A DNA stretch of 64,000 nucleotides. It comes from Polytrichum commune. Taxonomy: Eukaryota; Streptophyta; Polytrichopsida; Polytrichales; Polytrichaceae. Below the pieces are notes generated by a model. It was not told where the DNA came from and did no database searches. It was given only the letters and a program-made list of their open reading frames with translations. Shown piece by piece: positions 12,901 to 25,007 of the stretch. The DNA lies in the NCBI GenBank assembly GCA_950295325.1, contig OX485809.1:5644001-5708000 (forward strand), given 5' to 3'. How positions within the stretch are numbered: the stretch's first letter is position 1; every line of letters begins with the position of its first letter. Position numbers and translations under genes: made by a program.

Positions 12901-15900
12901 ATTCACGTTGGCGCATGAACATCGATGTTTTTTCTTCTTATTTTTTTGCTAAACCCTTACCCCCATAAAAATTGGAAATTTTAGGAGAATCATACCCCCT
13001 TATGATGGGCAAAATGAATAGTAATCAACATGAGTAATATTGATTTGATGAGGGCAAACTAACAATTGGGTCATACCCATGATTCACTTGCCAGAGCTCA
13101 CACGTTTCTTAGACTAAAGAAATATCTAATTAGACAATTAGCATGCAAGCCTTCCCATTGTGTAGGGCTTAACATAGGATGTGTAAGTTGCAGTTGACTC
13201 CAACCAACTTGGTTGGGGATCAACTGTCCATGATTTGAGGTGAGCTAACCTTGTTTAAGTCAAGGTTCCCCTTTTAGAATGGGTGCACATCCTAGCCAAG
13301 TTGTGAAATGTAATGGCCAACCTCCTTGTGAGATGTCCTCGTTAAACAACATACGTAATGGAGAGTGGTTTTCTAATGTCATATGGCCCACCCCTCTTAT
13401 TAGTGGACATACTTAGTATCCTGCAATTTTGATCCTAAGTTGTTGTCTAAGGTGGGATCGAAGGAAACTTAACCATACTATTTGGCAAGGCCTCCTTGAA
13501 TATGCTCGGATTTTCATGAACAAAAACCTTCAAGAGCGCAGAACAAGTCAATAGCTTTGAAAAAGTCACGAACAACTTCTACATGTTGTGGGGATGCAAC
13601 AACCTCCTCTACCACCGGTCCAAACATAGTGTCTCTTGGAATGTCAAATCTTGGTTTGTTTGTTTAGTTGATCATGCACCTTAGATATCATGCCCTTCTT
13701 AAGATTGTATAAATTCTACCACGTGCACCCCAAAGAGTTGCCCTCACTCTACTTTGGATACGGGTGGCCTCGTGTGTTTTGAGGGAACGAAAACCTTTTG
13801 GTTTCTCTTAAAAGAAAAAGAAAAGGATGCTAAGTTGCTATAATATTACTTTTTGAAAAAGCAAAAAAAAAAAAAAAAAAAAACTTCTCAAAATAGGAAC
13901 TTGATTGGAGCAGAGTTAGAAATTGAGATGAGGGAGTCTCACCATCGCAAGAACGGGTGGAGATATCTTATCAAGTCTGCCTTGGACCGGCTTGCTGCAC
14001 GTGTGTCACAGGTGAACAAATATAATCAAGCCTTCATCACACTTAATTATAAGTTCATAAAGATTTCCCAGCAAAATAAGCTTCTCTCTCTCTCTCTCTC
14101 TCCATATGTATATAAAACATGTTGTAAAGTTGGTTCATATGTAACGGTGTACATGAGGGTAAAGGTGCATGCTAAAACCAATATCCCATCCAAAACCAAC
14201 ATTTCAAAATTTTGCATTACATCAATGTTGAGAATGCCCACCGCCTTAACATTGAGAACCAATTCAAATAAGACATATAAGTTTGGTGGGTGGGAGTCCC
14301 TCGTCAATTGCTAATGAGAGTCATTGAAAACCTTTTCAATCTAACAACACCTAGTATAATATGCTTAGCGGTTAAAGTGATAGTTTTAGCACCTACTTTA
14401 CGTACACAACACATTAATTAGCAATGATCCGATCATGAAATACTACTACTACAACTTTGTCTTTGATTTAATACGATGGTTTGCTTTAGTGACGTCCACC
14501 ACATGTCGGGACTCGATATGATGCAGGTGACTTCTTCGGTGTGAATCATCAGATGAGAGCCTTGAAATTGGATCTTACAATGTGCTGGAACAGGTCCCCC
14601 TCTTGATGTCTGTCAAGCTTGTCTCCCTCAAAGGCACGTTGTTGATCAAGATCCGGCCACCCCCCTCCGACCACATTTGGTTCTGCTTCCAGGCCATGCC
14701 CCACCTCGAGATTGCCGCTGAGGTCTCCATTGGAGACCATAAAATCAACAACGCGCTCTTGGGTCGCTATGTCGTGCAAGTCATCAAGGTTGGTTTCCAA
14801 ATAAATCTTCTCTCCCTCTCTATCTCTGCCCTCTCATGAGTTCCCAACAACCCTAATTGTAAGAATATAAATGTTTCTCCTCAAAATCTGGGAAACTCAT
14901 ATAACATTGTTGAGCCAATCCAAAAGATGCGCTTGGTTGTGACAAATTCTTTTTAATATATATACATATATACATATACATCTACATCTACATATATACA
15001 CATATACATACATACATACATAATTTAAGTAAAGTTGGTTTGTTTGGCAATACACTTCAAAAGAGCTTAGGTTAATTCGTCCAAGTCATCAAGGTTGATT
15101 TGCAGATTAAGCTATTAATCCTCATGTCTTTTCCCCTCCCATGAATTACCAACTTTTGCACAACCCTACTTACAAGAGTACATGTTGCTTTAGAAAAATT
15201 GCTAAACTCAAATACTATTGATTCACCAATCCAAAAAGTTGCACATGCTAGCTGTGTGGAATGCTCTCTCCTTGATTATAATTGGCTTGATTGGCAAAGC
15301 TCTTCGAGGAAGTTAGGTTATGTCATCCAAGTCATCAAGGTCCCCTTACCATGAGCTATTGGGCCGCTACGTTGTCCAAGTCACCCCCAGGGGGTGGATC
15401 CTTCATTGGAAACCTAAATGACGTGCGTGGGTGACTATGAAAGGAAACCCCCTACATATGAGAAACTTATAGATAAAAACAAACGTTTACATTCCTAACA
15501 ATGGTATTTAAGTATTAAATACTTAATAATGGTCACGTACTTTATACTAAGCTTTTTAATTTAACGTGATAGATGCCTTCACTAAATACACAAAGCATAA
15601 ATCATGAATTAAACATGCCTTTTGTACATAGATAACCCACTTTCACTTTCCGATGAGAAAGTCATTGAGTTTTTTTCATCCATAGAATATAACTCAAAGA
15701 AGTTGACCCAAAAACACACATCATTTGGATGATATAAGATAAATTGGATGAAACTAGCATATATATGGTCAATTTGTCCTCTAACCTTAGGATCCCCTTT
15801 TGTACATCTGCTTTGACTTCAAAATACTACGTACACTAATGCCTCAAATAATACCCCTTCCTACACTCTTGTTAGTTCATAGTCGATACGAAGAGTTTCC

Positions 15901-17330
15901 AACATTTCCAGAACCCTAATTGCAAGAGCATATGCATCTTCCAAAAATCATATAACATTATTCATCCAGTTGAGAAGGTACCTAGTTGTGTGGAATGTTT
16001 ACCCCTTGGTTTTAGCAGGCACAATTGGTATAACATTCAAGAAAGAAATTGGGTTATGTCATTCAAAGTCATCGAGGTTGGTTTCCATATTAATTAATTA
16101 ATTATCTACTCTCCTCTCTTCCCCTCCCATGAGTTTGCAACATTTCCACAACCCTAATTGCAGAAGCATGTGTTGCTTCCCAAATCTGGGAAGCTCATAT
16201 AGCATTATTCAGCCAATCTAAAAGGTGCACTTGGTTGTGTGGAATGTTGCTCTCTCCTTAATTACCGCAAGCTTGATTGGTAATTTTTTAAAAAGGAGGT
16301 TCAATTATGTCCTCCATAACATTACTCAACAACGTGGGCCCTCAAAGTATAACAATGAGATGTTGTGTGTTCAATCTAAATATGCGTCTCCCGATGTAGC
16401 TTTTCGAGCATCTCGTTGTTGTATTATGAGGGTCCACAGGACGAGAGTTAAATGTTGAGTACTGTTATGTCCAAGACATTGAGATATATTTCCATTGAAA
16501 TCATTTATCCACCTCCCTTTCCTCGCATCAGTTTCCAACATTAAGATTGATGGAAAAGTTCCTCTTGTTGCATGACCATGCATTCACGATTGGTTTGATA
16601 ACTCTTGGTGTGTAAGGGAGTTTATTCCTCACAGAACCGTAAAAGCAAACTTGTCCATTACAACCATATGTTGTGACTTGTCCATTGCAACTCATGGGAA
16701 GAATACGCATAAACAAATCACTTTGGTTGCCAATTGTCCAAAAACCTCCAGCTGAAAACCAAAATGATTTACATGTGCAATTTCCTGCCACAAGCCGCAA
16801 CGGATGGTTGTAATGAACGAGTTTCCTTTGAGTCGAAGTGGCCTCGCCGATGTTTCGAAGCCTAATAGATTTACGTCACCACTGACACTCTTGTGATGCC
16901 TAAATTTACATTTTGCCACTATATCCAAGCACAATTACACATACATACACACATATGTAATAAGCAATCGAGTGTTTTTCCCCAATTCCCTTCTACAATC
17001 GCTTGCTCCCGCGGCGTTGAACTTAGAGCATCGATGTTTGCGAAGAATGTGTAGAAGACTCTGAAGAAGGAATGGGTGTATCCAAACGCGCAAGACGTGC
17101 ACTTGAAGTGGATGATGTCGGACCCCGAGGATTGGTTGCCGCGTAGCTGCCTGCCGGTGGCGTTCTCGCCCTCCAAAGGCATGAAAGATGACTCCGACAA
17201 GATCTTCATGGGCTTGGAAGACGACAAGGATGAATCCGAGTATTCCCTCGGCGCATCCTCCGTGGAAGACGACGATGACGATGATGAACCGAGTGCCATG
17301 CACGAAACGGGTGAAACTTTCTCGATTTGA
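9920..17330 (+). CDS. SMP-domain membrane-contact lipid-transfer protein (TEX2/Nvj2-like), seven exons
   Basis: Proposed exons: 9920-10159, 10550-10815, 10975-11599, 12402-12690, 13914-14011, 14594-14788 and 17055-17330, giving 662 residues. An N-terminal membrane segment (about 15-41) precedes a charged linker. A PH-like domain (about 115-215) shows IEEEKIEISKPIL, LVKGCEVVAIS, a tryptophan split across exons 2 and 3, HPIKVR and ETWCEVLRVAS. The SMP domain (about 348-600) runs from VFFNMFISRLFFDW through IPGFIEQI, SLGIDIEYVGGA, WRYLIKSALDRLAARVSQ, KIRPPPSDHIWF, VSIGDHKI and SDPEDWLPR. The tail is acidic. SMP domains form a lipid-carrying tube; TEX2 and Nvj2 homologues sit in the ER membrane and act at contact sites. 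No frameshift or internal stop is needed. Introns 1-6 fit GT-AG except intron 3, which needs a GC donor. The start at 9920 and the exon 4/5 junction are the least certain parts; the frame is also open back to 9842. Confidence 0.82.
11600..12401 (+). other. Probable GC-AG intron of the SMP-domain gene
   Basis: Exon 3 ends in phase 0 at ...CTCCAG, followed by GCAAGA instead of GT. Exon 4 begins after TTTTGTGCAG in phase 0 with CAAATGCTC. The next GT candidates downstream (about 11617 and 11640) leave the exon in the wrong phase. CAG|GCAAG is the classic strong context for the minority GC-AG class. Confidence 0.6.
14789..17054 (+). repeat. Last intron of the SMP gene with decayed copies of the exon 6 / intron boundary
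   Basis: This 2.27-kb intron contains several degenerate copies of a 200-250-bp unit starting at the exon 6 donor region. Recurring landmarks are CAAGTCATCAAGGTTG (at the true donor, about 15080, 15330 and 16070), a CCTCCCATGAGTT-like segment followed by ACAACCCTAATTGCAAG, AAATCTGGGAAACTCATATA, and TTGTGTGGAATG before a Leu/Tyr-rich pseudo-coding stretch. At about 15355-15390 a copy extends into exon 6 itself (CTATTGGGCCGCTACGTTGT). A TA/CA-rich microsatellite occupies about 14955-15025. Confidence 0.6.
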
Positions 17331-18860
17331 TCGATGATGAAGCTGTGAATCAGGAGCTTATGAAGATGAATTGAATGCTCAGTCGTCGTTTCAATGCAGT
17401 AGTAGTAGTAGTAGTAGTATATAGTGTCTACATGTAAATTTGTTTGGGTTGCACCGCTGGTTGATGAAGATTGATTGCTCCTCATTGAAGTCGTTGAAAT
17501 CGATCGTGACTGGAGTCTACCAATGTTCAATTCAGTGTACAAACTTCACAGGGTTCTTTTGGTTTGTCAACGTGATTGATATGTTTCGATGGGTTATGTT
17601 AACTGTCCCTTGATTGGAAATGGATTGACACCAACAAAGCTTCAAATTGACAGAAGTTTAAGATTGTGATCGACCTATGCACCAACCCAAATAATTCCAC
17701 CTCCAGGCTCGGACATAAGCTTGGTGCATCTTTTGTGGAAGAAGAGGATGAAATAAAGACAAAGATACGAGTGGATACCAGAGATTCTTTTCTTTTCTTT
17801 TCTTTCCATTTGATGATGATGAAGTTATTCAGGAGCAAGAATTGAATGCTCCATCATCATTTCAATTCAGTAGTATATAGTATCTATGTGTAAACTGTTT
17901 GGACTGATGCAATATGAATTGTTCCTCATCGAAGTAAATGTAGATCCGATGTAGAGAACCTTTGAAATTGATCATGAATGGATTCTACCACATGCTCATT
18001 CAGAGCAGAGGCGCCCATAACTGATCACTTAAGAGACTATGCATGAAAGCTCAAGAAGTATAAGGCGGTGCAAATTTCTCCCATGTAGGAAGTTAGAAAT
18101 CATGAGGACTGCAAATTTTGCAGTATGTTTCTTCCTTCCATTGAAATTGCTGTGAATTTTTGAAGTCAAAAGTTGGTCCAAACACATCACCAATGTCTAG
18201 AGTCTACCATAACCTATCATTTTGGGACGAATTTCTCCTCACTCTAGCACTCAAAACCGAGGACATGTGTCAACACTATTGATTCCCTAGTGAGATAACC
18301 TAACTAAAGTCGGAGACTTAGGGTTACTTTTCATGTAGGCCACGTTGCCCACCAAATTCTAATGAAAATGTAGATTTCACTTGGCGACATCCACATTTCC
18401 ACTAGAATCTGGTGGGCAAGAAGCCTACATGAAAAACTAGCCCTTAGGAACCATGAAATGTGGAACCTTGTTTTTATTGAAACCGGTCCCCAAACCTTAT
18501 TGAAATTATGGCACCCTATAGATTCCGGATGGGGTCGTGATTGGGAATAGGTGGCTCTACTCTAGTGTACAAACTCCAAAGGTTTCTCAGGGTTGTCGAC
18601 ATTGATTGAAATGTTTCGATGGACAATGTGAACATCCTCTTGACTTGGAAATAAGTCAATAGCAACCACAAAGCCCAAATTGACAAAAGTAAATAAAGAT
18701 TGTAACCTAAATAATACCAACCAAAGTAACTCCACCTCAGACATAAGCTTGGTGCACCTTCTGTGGACGAAGAAACAAAGTACCATCAGGGATGAAATTG
18801 TCTCCATTTTCGACGATGAATTTTAATTTGGAGTGTTAAGAGATGAAATGCTGGGATCTT
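17331..18860 (+). repeat. Tandem decayed duplicates of the SMP gene's 3' end
   Basis: The end of exon 7 and the 3' flank are repeated downstream. The segment holding the acidic codons, the stop region, TTGAATGCTC...TTTCAAT and the (GTA)n/TATATAGT run (about 17225-17430) recurs at about 17700-17900 with TTGGTGCATCTTTTGTGGAAGA. The following flank (TGTACAAACTTCACAGGGTT, GATTGATATGTTTCGATGG, AGCTTCAAATTGACAGAAGT) at 17535-17715 recurs at 18567-18760. That copy again leads into a decayed exon-7-like segment at 18740-18830. None keeps an open frame of useful length. A 100-bp inverted repeat at about 18335-18436 lies between the copies. Confidence 0.6.
18335..18436. repeat. Short foldback (inverted repeat)
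   Basis: The left arm CATGTAGGCCACGTTGCCCA continues into CCAAATTCTAATGAAAATGT and is mirrored on the right by ACATTTCCACTAGAATCTGG, TGGGCAAGAAGCCTACATGA. The arms are about 42 bp around a short loop, a likely miniature foldback insertion. Confidence 0.5.
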
Positions 18861-19322
18861 TGTTTATAGGTTAAGGTGTGCAGGTGTTATTTGGTTATGT
18901 TTCCTAAATCACACCCCCTATACTTGATTGGTGTGTGGCTTAGTGAGAATCAAAGAACAAACACCATAAGGACGTACATCACATGTTTTTTAAATATTGG
19001 ATTATGTCTTTAATAAATATTATCAACTACTTCGCATTCATAGTGAACACCGCTGAAAGGACCCATACAATCAATCAAGAAATCAACAAACACGCATTTC
19101 CAATAAGCATAATTAAATCAAGGGAAGTCTCGATTTCAATCCAGTTTTTCTTGTTAATGCTTCATCGTAGATTTGCTAATGCAATGCAAGTTTCGTTTTG
19201 TAGATCTAATCAGTGAAAGTTGGAGAACATGAAAAGCAAACCGAATCAAGGCTCGGGGAGAATTATTGGTTAGAGTCAGATGAACCGAGTATGCCCAAAA
19301 ACTTCCCAAGCACTGAACTGAA

Positions 19323-19931
19323 TAAGGGCCACCTCACACACAAGGCTAAAGGTCCTTGACCATGGCAATGTAAGAGCTCTCATTGGTCGAAAAGGCGGAG
19401 ACCGTCCAAGTTCACTTCACACTAGGAGGTGAAGTCCTAAAGGCCCAAAGAAAAGTTCGTGGATGAAAAGTCTACATGGAGTCCTACATGGCTAGTTGTT
19501 GATAAGGGTGCATGGTCTACCGGAATTTGCATCAGACCCACCTCCAAGAGGTGGGCTTGACGCAAATTCCGGGAGACCATGACTTTTTTAATATATTTTT
19601 CCAGCAGGATAGATTTCAGGACAGACTGCATGGCAGAATCTAGGACAGATTCCAAGACAGATTCCAGGACAAACAAACACCACCAAGTAGTTATCTTAAA
19701 TTAATAAACTTGGAGACATATTATATTAAACCAAATCCTCCCCTCTTTTTCCGCCAACAAAATATGCAATGGTCCCGCAACATGGTTCATTCTCACTTCA
19801 CACTATGCTTGAGGACCCAAGACTACATAAAATGGCTTTCCCAACACCCATGGTACGGCCTTTGGATGAGAGTCAAGGGTCCTCACCATTACAAGGTCAT
19901 GGCTCTTGGCTCATGTGTGAAGTGGCCCTAA
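19323..19931. mobile_element. Degenerate relatives of the AGGGCCACTTCACAC MITE
   Basis: At 19325 the sequence AGGGCCACCTCACACACAAG, followed by a ggtccttgaccatgg-like stretch and AAAGGCGGAGACCGTCCAAG, matches the ends of the 500-bp MITE family described at 37527. An internal hairpin surrounds the CCCACCTCCAAGAGGTGGG core at about 19540. A second fragment, 19780-19931, ends in GTGTGAAGTGGCCCT, the mirrored terminus. Between them lies a short direct-repeat tract of AGGACAGATT-like units (19612-19676). Confidence 0.5.
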
Positions 19932-20591
19932 CACTCACATACCTTGGGATCCGAAATACATTCCCTTTAATACATGTGTACAAAATAATATCTCATCCAC
20001 AACTCTGGGTTATTTTTTTCAGTAGCTGGATATATATCCTGATTGGGGGCACTCATTAAAACTAGCCACTGACAAGCCCACCCAAAAAGAAAAGAAAAAG
20101 AAAAGGAAAAAAACTCGATGGGTCACAGGTACCCACAGCAACCCCCATGGCTCAAGTGTCAGCTTGTAATTATAACTTACGATCGAGAATGACTTGAAAC
20201 TAGGGGACTAAGTTAGCATGCCTCTCATCCATCCAACACTAAACCTTAATTCATTCAGTGTCCAATCTTAGATGGACGCCTGTATTTGGAGTGGTGTATG
20301 GTTGGTTGTGGATCTAAGAACGGACATCATAAGAAAAGAACATATACAGACCTATGTTGAAAAGAGATTGGACTACGTGGTCTGAATTTGTTATCCAATC
20401 AAGATGCAATAGCCACATGTTTGTCATTCAATAACAAGGAGAATCTCCACTTTCATAACGAGTAGGAAATTCATGTGAGTTCTAAAAATACTGAGGAAAG
20501 TGAGTATGGTCATGACTTGGACTTGCAATGAGAAGCGAGTGCAAAGGGAAAAGGATTTGTTCAAAATCCGCTTAATTACTTTAGACTACAT

Positions 20592-21003
20592 TGATCACCC
20601 CAGTTAGTGAGGGAGGGTTAGTACTGCGTGTGGGAAATTAGTGACGGTGATACTACGTTTACTTACACTGTGAAATTAGTGCCATCAAAAGACATAGGAA
20701 GCCTAATCCGTCCCAACATTGTTCATTGATTATATGATTCATGGCAACACCATCTACTGAAACTATCGGCACTATTCACTGACAAGCATGTGTTTGTATA
20801 TAACTTTGTAACACTCCACAAGTACCTTAAAAAACACATTGTTTTTGTTCTTTTTTTCTTATTTGAAAATGTATGGTAAATGAGCTTGCATTATTGACTT
20901 TAGTATCACTCGATAAAAAATTCAACGCTTGCTAATCTTAAGACTTGACATTATAGTGTGTGTTTCAGGAATTAATACCGCACACACTTATTGGGATAAT
21001 CAT
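20592..21003. mobile_element. MITE with TGATNAnnCCAATTAGT-type ends, copy 1
   Basis: Left end TGATCACCCCAGTTAGTG mirrors right end CACTTATTGGGATAATCA. The body (GTGTGGGAAATTAGTGACGG, GAAATTAGTGCCATCAAAAG, TATGGTAAATGAGC) is shared with the copy at 45510-45896. About 410 bp, no coding capacity. The superfamily is not assigned because no clear target duplication was seen. Confidence 0.6.
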
Positions 21004-21104
21004 CGTAGTTTGTCAATTCATCTCAAGCAACTCGGACTAAACTAATTTGGGGACTTTGAACACAGTTTTGGTGTCGAATTACCTTAAAAAAAAACCAACC
21101 TCCT

Positions 21105-21402
21105 GGCTGCATACTATACCATGCCCCCAGTTAGACCACATCTTCATTTGGCTAGGCCCCACCCCTCCCACGCCTCCTTCACTGTCCGGTCTTCCTACCC
21201 GCACCTGCATAGGAACTCTTCCCTGTTGGCAACCAATGTGAATATACCCGGTCAAAACTACAAATATTCAAGTCGTCACATTGGTTCCCAATAGGGAAGA
21301 GTTCCCACGCAGGTGCGGACATAAAGACCATGCAGTGAAAGAGACATGGGAGGGGCGAAACCCAGCCAAATGAAGATGCGATCTAGCTTGGAACTATTCC
21401 AT
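21105..21402. mobile_element. Foldback element with ~130-bp arms
   Basis: The left arm (CACATCTTCATTTGGCTAGG..., then CGCACCTGCATAGGAACTCT, TCCCTGTTGGCAACCAATGTG) is inverted in the right arm (CACATTGGTTCCCAATAGGG, AAGAGTTCCCACGCAGGTGCG, CCAGCCAAATGAAGATGCG), around a loop of about 35 bp. It is a noncoding hairpin element, followed by a run of about 20 T at 21408-21427. Confidence 0.65.
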
Positions 21403-21559
21403 ATAGTTTTTTTTTTTTTTTTTTTTTGGTGGTGTTAAATGAGAGGTACGCTTGTGAAGTGCGATTGTTCCATCATGGATGAATCTCATCTCCTTGCCTC
21501 GCCTCGCCCACACTCGAACCTCATATTGAACTTTATTGTTGTGTCTGTGGCTTTAAGTG

Positions 21560-22978
21560 AGCCTGCGGGTGCAGGCACCTTGTAAGTTAAATGGCATGGC
21601 CCATGCAGGGTGCAACTTGAGGGAAGCTTTTTCAGAATGCCACATTAAATGCCACATGGCAGTTAAAACGTTGGGCGGCAACTCCGGGGGTGGGAAGAAT
21701 GTCCATAGCTTGATTGAGTTACCGAAAGCTAGGCAGGTAGGAATGTGAGACCCTTTTGACGCTATGTGATCGATCACATTCCATGTTTCCATTGGTGAAA
21801 TCGCCATAAAATTCCCTTAAAAATGAATCAAAAATTGTGTAGTGCTTCATTCTTGAAAATTTGAAAAATAGTCCCCACATGCCATAGAGTTACAAGCTCC
21901 TCAAGATACTTGTTGAACTTGAAGTTACTTACGGCCGCTTTATTACACACATACCAAGAGCCGTAAGTATGAAAATCTAAGGGTCCTTGAGAATCATCCA
22001 AAGGCCGTACTCTTGGGGGGAAAAAATCCACTCTTGCAATGGATGGGACCTCAAGCTTCGTGCAAAGTGCAAGTGCACCATGTTGAGGGACCGCACCATA
22101 TATTATGGACGATCGGTATTACTAGGTAGTTGAAAACCCCACCATGACAACATAATGCTTGTGAAAGCCAATGACAATTGAATCGGTTGCCACAACCCCT
22201 CGTCTCACATCAGACCACCTCTAATAAACCATGATCCATGATCCATTTGGTGCCATGTAGGGCGCCACATAAATCCTTTTTTTTCCCTTTGGTCCCTCGG
22301 TCCCTTAGGGTTTAGCGTAAAGTGAAGCCGGACCATCTCCGGCTCCTTCACCAACCACATAATTTGTACATCACGGATCAAGGACCCTCTAACTTTACTG
22401 TAAAGTGGCCCTCCCTCAATTCCAAAAGATTGGAACTATAAAGAGCATGTAGGTAGGAAAAGAAAAGAAAAGAAAAGACAAAAGAAACCTCAAAGTCTTT
22501 TACCCTGACATGCGATGTCCGTTCACTGCCTCCCTCTTCATCATCTCCTTCTGCGAAAAGTACATTCTTGTGCCAAAATATTTTCTGTGTGTTTTGGCAG
22601 TCAGTCAGTGGCAAGAGCTGGTAGCCAGATTCCAGGTTCCTTATATACCCACTCATCATCATTAATAAGTTATGGTCATTGAATTCGAACCAAGTCGGTG
22701 TGACCAGTGCACATGTTCTGTTTCCAGGCCCAAAACCAAATTCAATTCAGTTCCATTCCATTCCTTTCCTAGCCAGCCTGCCTGTTGCTTGCTTATAAAT
22801 CACAAGAAGCCAGGGACTTTTAAGTTGATGCCACTAGGGCGTCAAACGTCATAAATTTGTCCTGTAAAGGCATGTCAACTTGAAGTGGTACTCCAATCCC
22901 AGCCTAAAAAGTTGTCATGAAGTAGTGTGCAGCTTGGAGGCCTTTTTCTTTTTTGGTAAAAGCAGAGTGGATGCTCGA
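21560..22978. other. Spacer with MITE scraps
   Basis: No gene was recognised. A sequence at about 21931-22010 (ACGGCCGCTTTATTACACAC, CCAAGAGCCGTAAGTATGAA) resembles the ends of the AGGGCCACTTCACAC family. Short pyrimidine-rich and (AAAAG)n tracts (22456-22478) occur. Confidence 0.35.
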
Positions 22979-23748
22979 CATAACATTATTCCGATTCATA
23001 ACAATGTTTTGTAGGATTGACAGTAGAGTTATCCCTTGAACTCAACCGGAGTTTTGGTAGGGAGTTGGTTGTTTCGCATCAATGATCGGGGAGAACCAGC
23101 ACTTAGTTACAAATGAACCGGTTGAGTTTGAGAAATAACCGGTAGAGTTTGAGAAATAACCGGTTGAAGTTCAAGTCTACAGGAAAATTACTGATCAATT
23201 TAGAGGAATTTATAGAATATACCCCAATTTAATTATAAAAAAACCGAAGGATGTCAACATATAACCGGTTGGACTTGCCAACACTAGGATCTCAACCGAT
23301 TATGCCCAAAAATCTCCCCAATCATTGTTTCGCGTGCATAACTTTCCATGTGTCAGTAAGTTTTGGGTGCATGCTTGGAGTCAATGTGGAGGTTTGAACG
23401 AAGGACATTCCATATTTTGGTTCATTGGGTACCATACTCATTTTGGCATCTTGGCATGCCGTGCCGAGTTTGGTACCCAATGAACCAAAATATGGAATGT
23501 CCTTTGTTCAAACCTCCACATTGACTCCAAGCATGCACCCAAAACTTACCGACACATGGAAAGTTATGCATGCGAAACAACCAACTCCCTACCAAAACTC
23601 CGGTTGAGTTCAAGGGATAACTCTAATACTCCACACAGGATTCCATGATATTTCCCACATTCAGTCTGAATGTGGGAAATATCAGAGACTATTGTGTGGA
23701 ATAATGTCAGTCCCATAGAACATTGTTATGGATTTGAATAATGTTATG
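22979..23748. mobile_element. Long foldback element with CATAACATTA ends, carrying nested insertions
   Basis: Ends are CATAACATTATTCCGATTCA and, inverted, TGAATAATGTTATG preceded by AACATTGTTATGGATT. The arms also mirror each other internally: CCGGAGTTTTGGTAGGGAGT versus ACTCCCTACCAAAACTCCGG, and AAGTTTTGGGTGCATGCTTGG versus CCAAGCATGCACCCAAAACTT, around a loop near 23440-23465. Both outer flanks read GA, suggesting a short target duplication. The left arm is interrupted by the hAT-like MITE at 23080-23327, and the right arm by a small palindrome at about 23627-23702 (TCCACACA...TGTGTGGA). No coding potential. Confidence 0.7.
23080..23327. mobile_element. hAT-like MITE, copy 1
   Basis: A 248-bp element with terminal inverted repeats CAATGATCGGGGAGA / TCTCCCCAATCATTG. 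It is flanked by 8-bp duplications TTTCGCAT (23072-23079) and TTTCGCGT (23328-23335, one mismatch). The opposite arm of the host foldback (about 23564-23585) keeps the uninterrupted site, reading GTTTCGCATGCATAACTTTC when inverted, which fixes the boundaries. The 8-bp duplication is typical of hAT transposons. Internal CCGGTT(G/A) motifs recur. Other copies: 39000-39230 and a degenerate one at about 39553-39965. Confidence 0.8.
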
Positions 23749-24745
23749 GAGTAAGCTTCAAAGGTCTTGAATTAGTCTAGTTCGAGTCATTGGAGATGAA
23801 TCGACTACGGAATTGTCAAGGGTCCAGTTTCCATGTTGGATGGATGAGAGGTATGTTGGTATGGGTTGTTTCTCTCGTTCCTTTGACCTGAGGTAACTTA
23901 TGAGTAGTATTAGTAGCATCACATGATAAGGGTTGTGGGCTTTGTGTGGTCATTTGTCTTCATTCAACACATGTTTGAGTGTTATATGGCAAACATTCAT
24001 ACCTTTTTTTCATTTTGGAAGTGAAGTTGAGGTGGTTATTGGAGAGTTATGTTAGGCAAAGGAGGGGTTAGGCTAGGGGGATACCATTTGACGACTGTTA
24101 ATCGTTAGATGTAGTTGTTGTCCACCATCCACAATCAAAATTTGGAAAGATGGGGATTGAGATTTTGGGGTTGGGCAACAACTTATTGCTCCCGTCCATC
24201 CAAGCGATAAAAATTTGACGACGAGAAATAAGTATGTGAGTGCAGCATGGCGTCATGTAAACTTTGGGTGAGCTCTACATATATGGCCTTCATAATGAAA
24301 ACACACACTATTTCATGGCAACCAATTTTTGTTTTGTGCAACTAGTTTTTTCTTTGGTCCAATTAATTTGGGACGATGGCAAGGCTTATAATTAAAAAAT
24401 GAAGGATGAAAAAACACAGTTTACAATGAGACTAAACTATGTGCTCAAATTATAGACAACATTCTAGAGGCAATAACTAAAAAATTTAGGAGGACCTATG
24501 TGACCACTTAAAGAAAAGAAAAAACACATCCTTCATTTTGAAATCATGTAATTATTGTATCTCAATTCCAACTCTAAAACTTGAGATATAAATCTATGCA
24601 ATTCGTAGCAATTGCAAATCGGATGAGAGAATTCCCAATTTGATCCAACATTCAAAGTAGTATTTGGAGCTCGAGTGCATTAGGGGCACACACACCTTAC
24701 GTAACTAAATTGTGGGTTGAAGTGAGTCAATTACCACACATGCTT

Positions 24746-24778
<33 letters not shown>

Positions 24779-25007
24779 TTAGATTTTGAAGTTGATGATG
24801 ATCATTTATTTTTATTTTTTTCTTTCCCATGGTTTGTGCATGCTTGGGATGACATGAATACATGCAGAGATTCTACATTGTACAATGCACAAAGTTCCAT
24901 TTCAATTTTCATGACGGAAACAAATTTAGTTGTTGATGATGACATGAACACTTTGATTGCTTCAATGCATATTGCAGGAATTCCAACACATGCCAACTCA
25001 AGTTATT
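23749..25007. other. Spacer with (CA)n microsatellite
   Basis: AT-rich noncoding sequence with an (AC)n tract at about 24749-24776. The open frame 24710-25009 is carried partly by that microsatellite and has no recognisable domain. Nothing else is supported. Confidence 0.4.

Noticed and set aside
16919-17542. 207-codon minus-strand frame and overlapping 16935-17303 frame
   Set aside because: Antisense to the last exon of the SMP gene. Serine runs reflect the GAC/GAT acidic codons on the + strand, and tyrosines reflect the (GTA)n tract.
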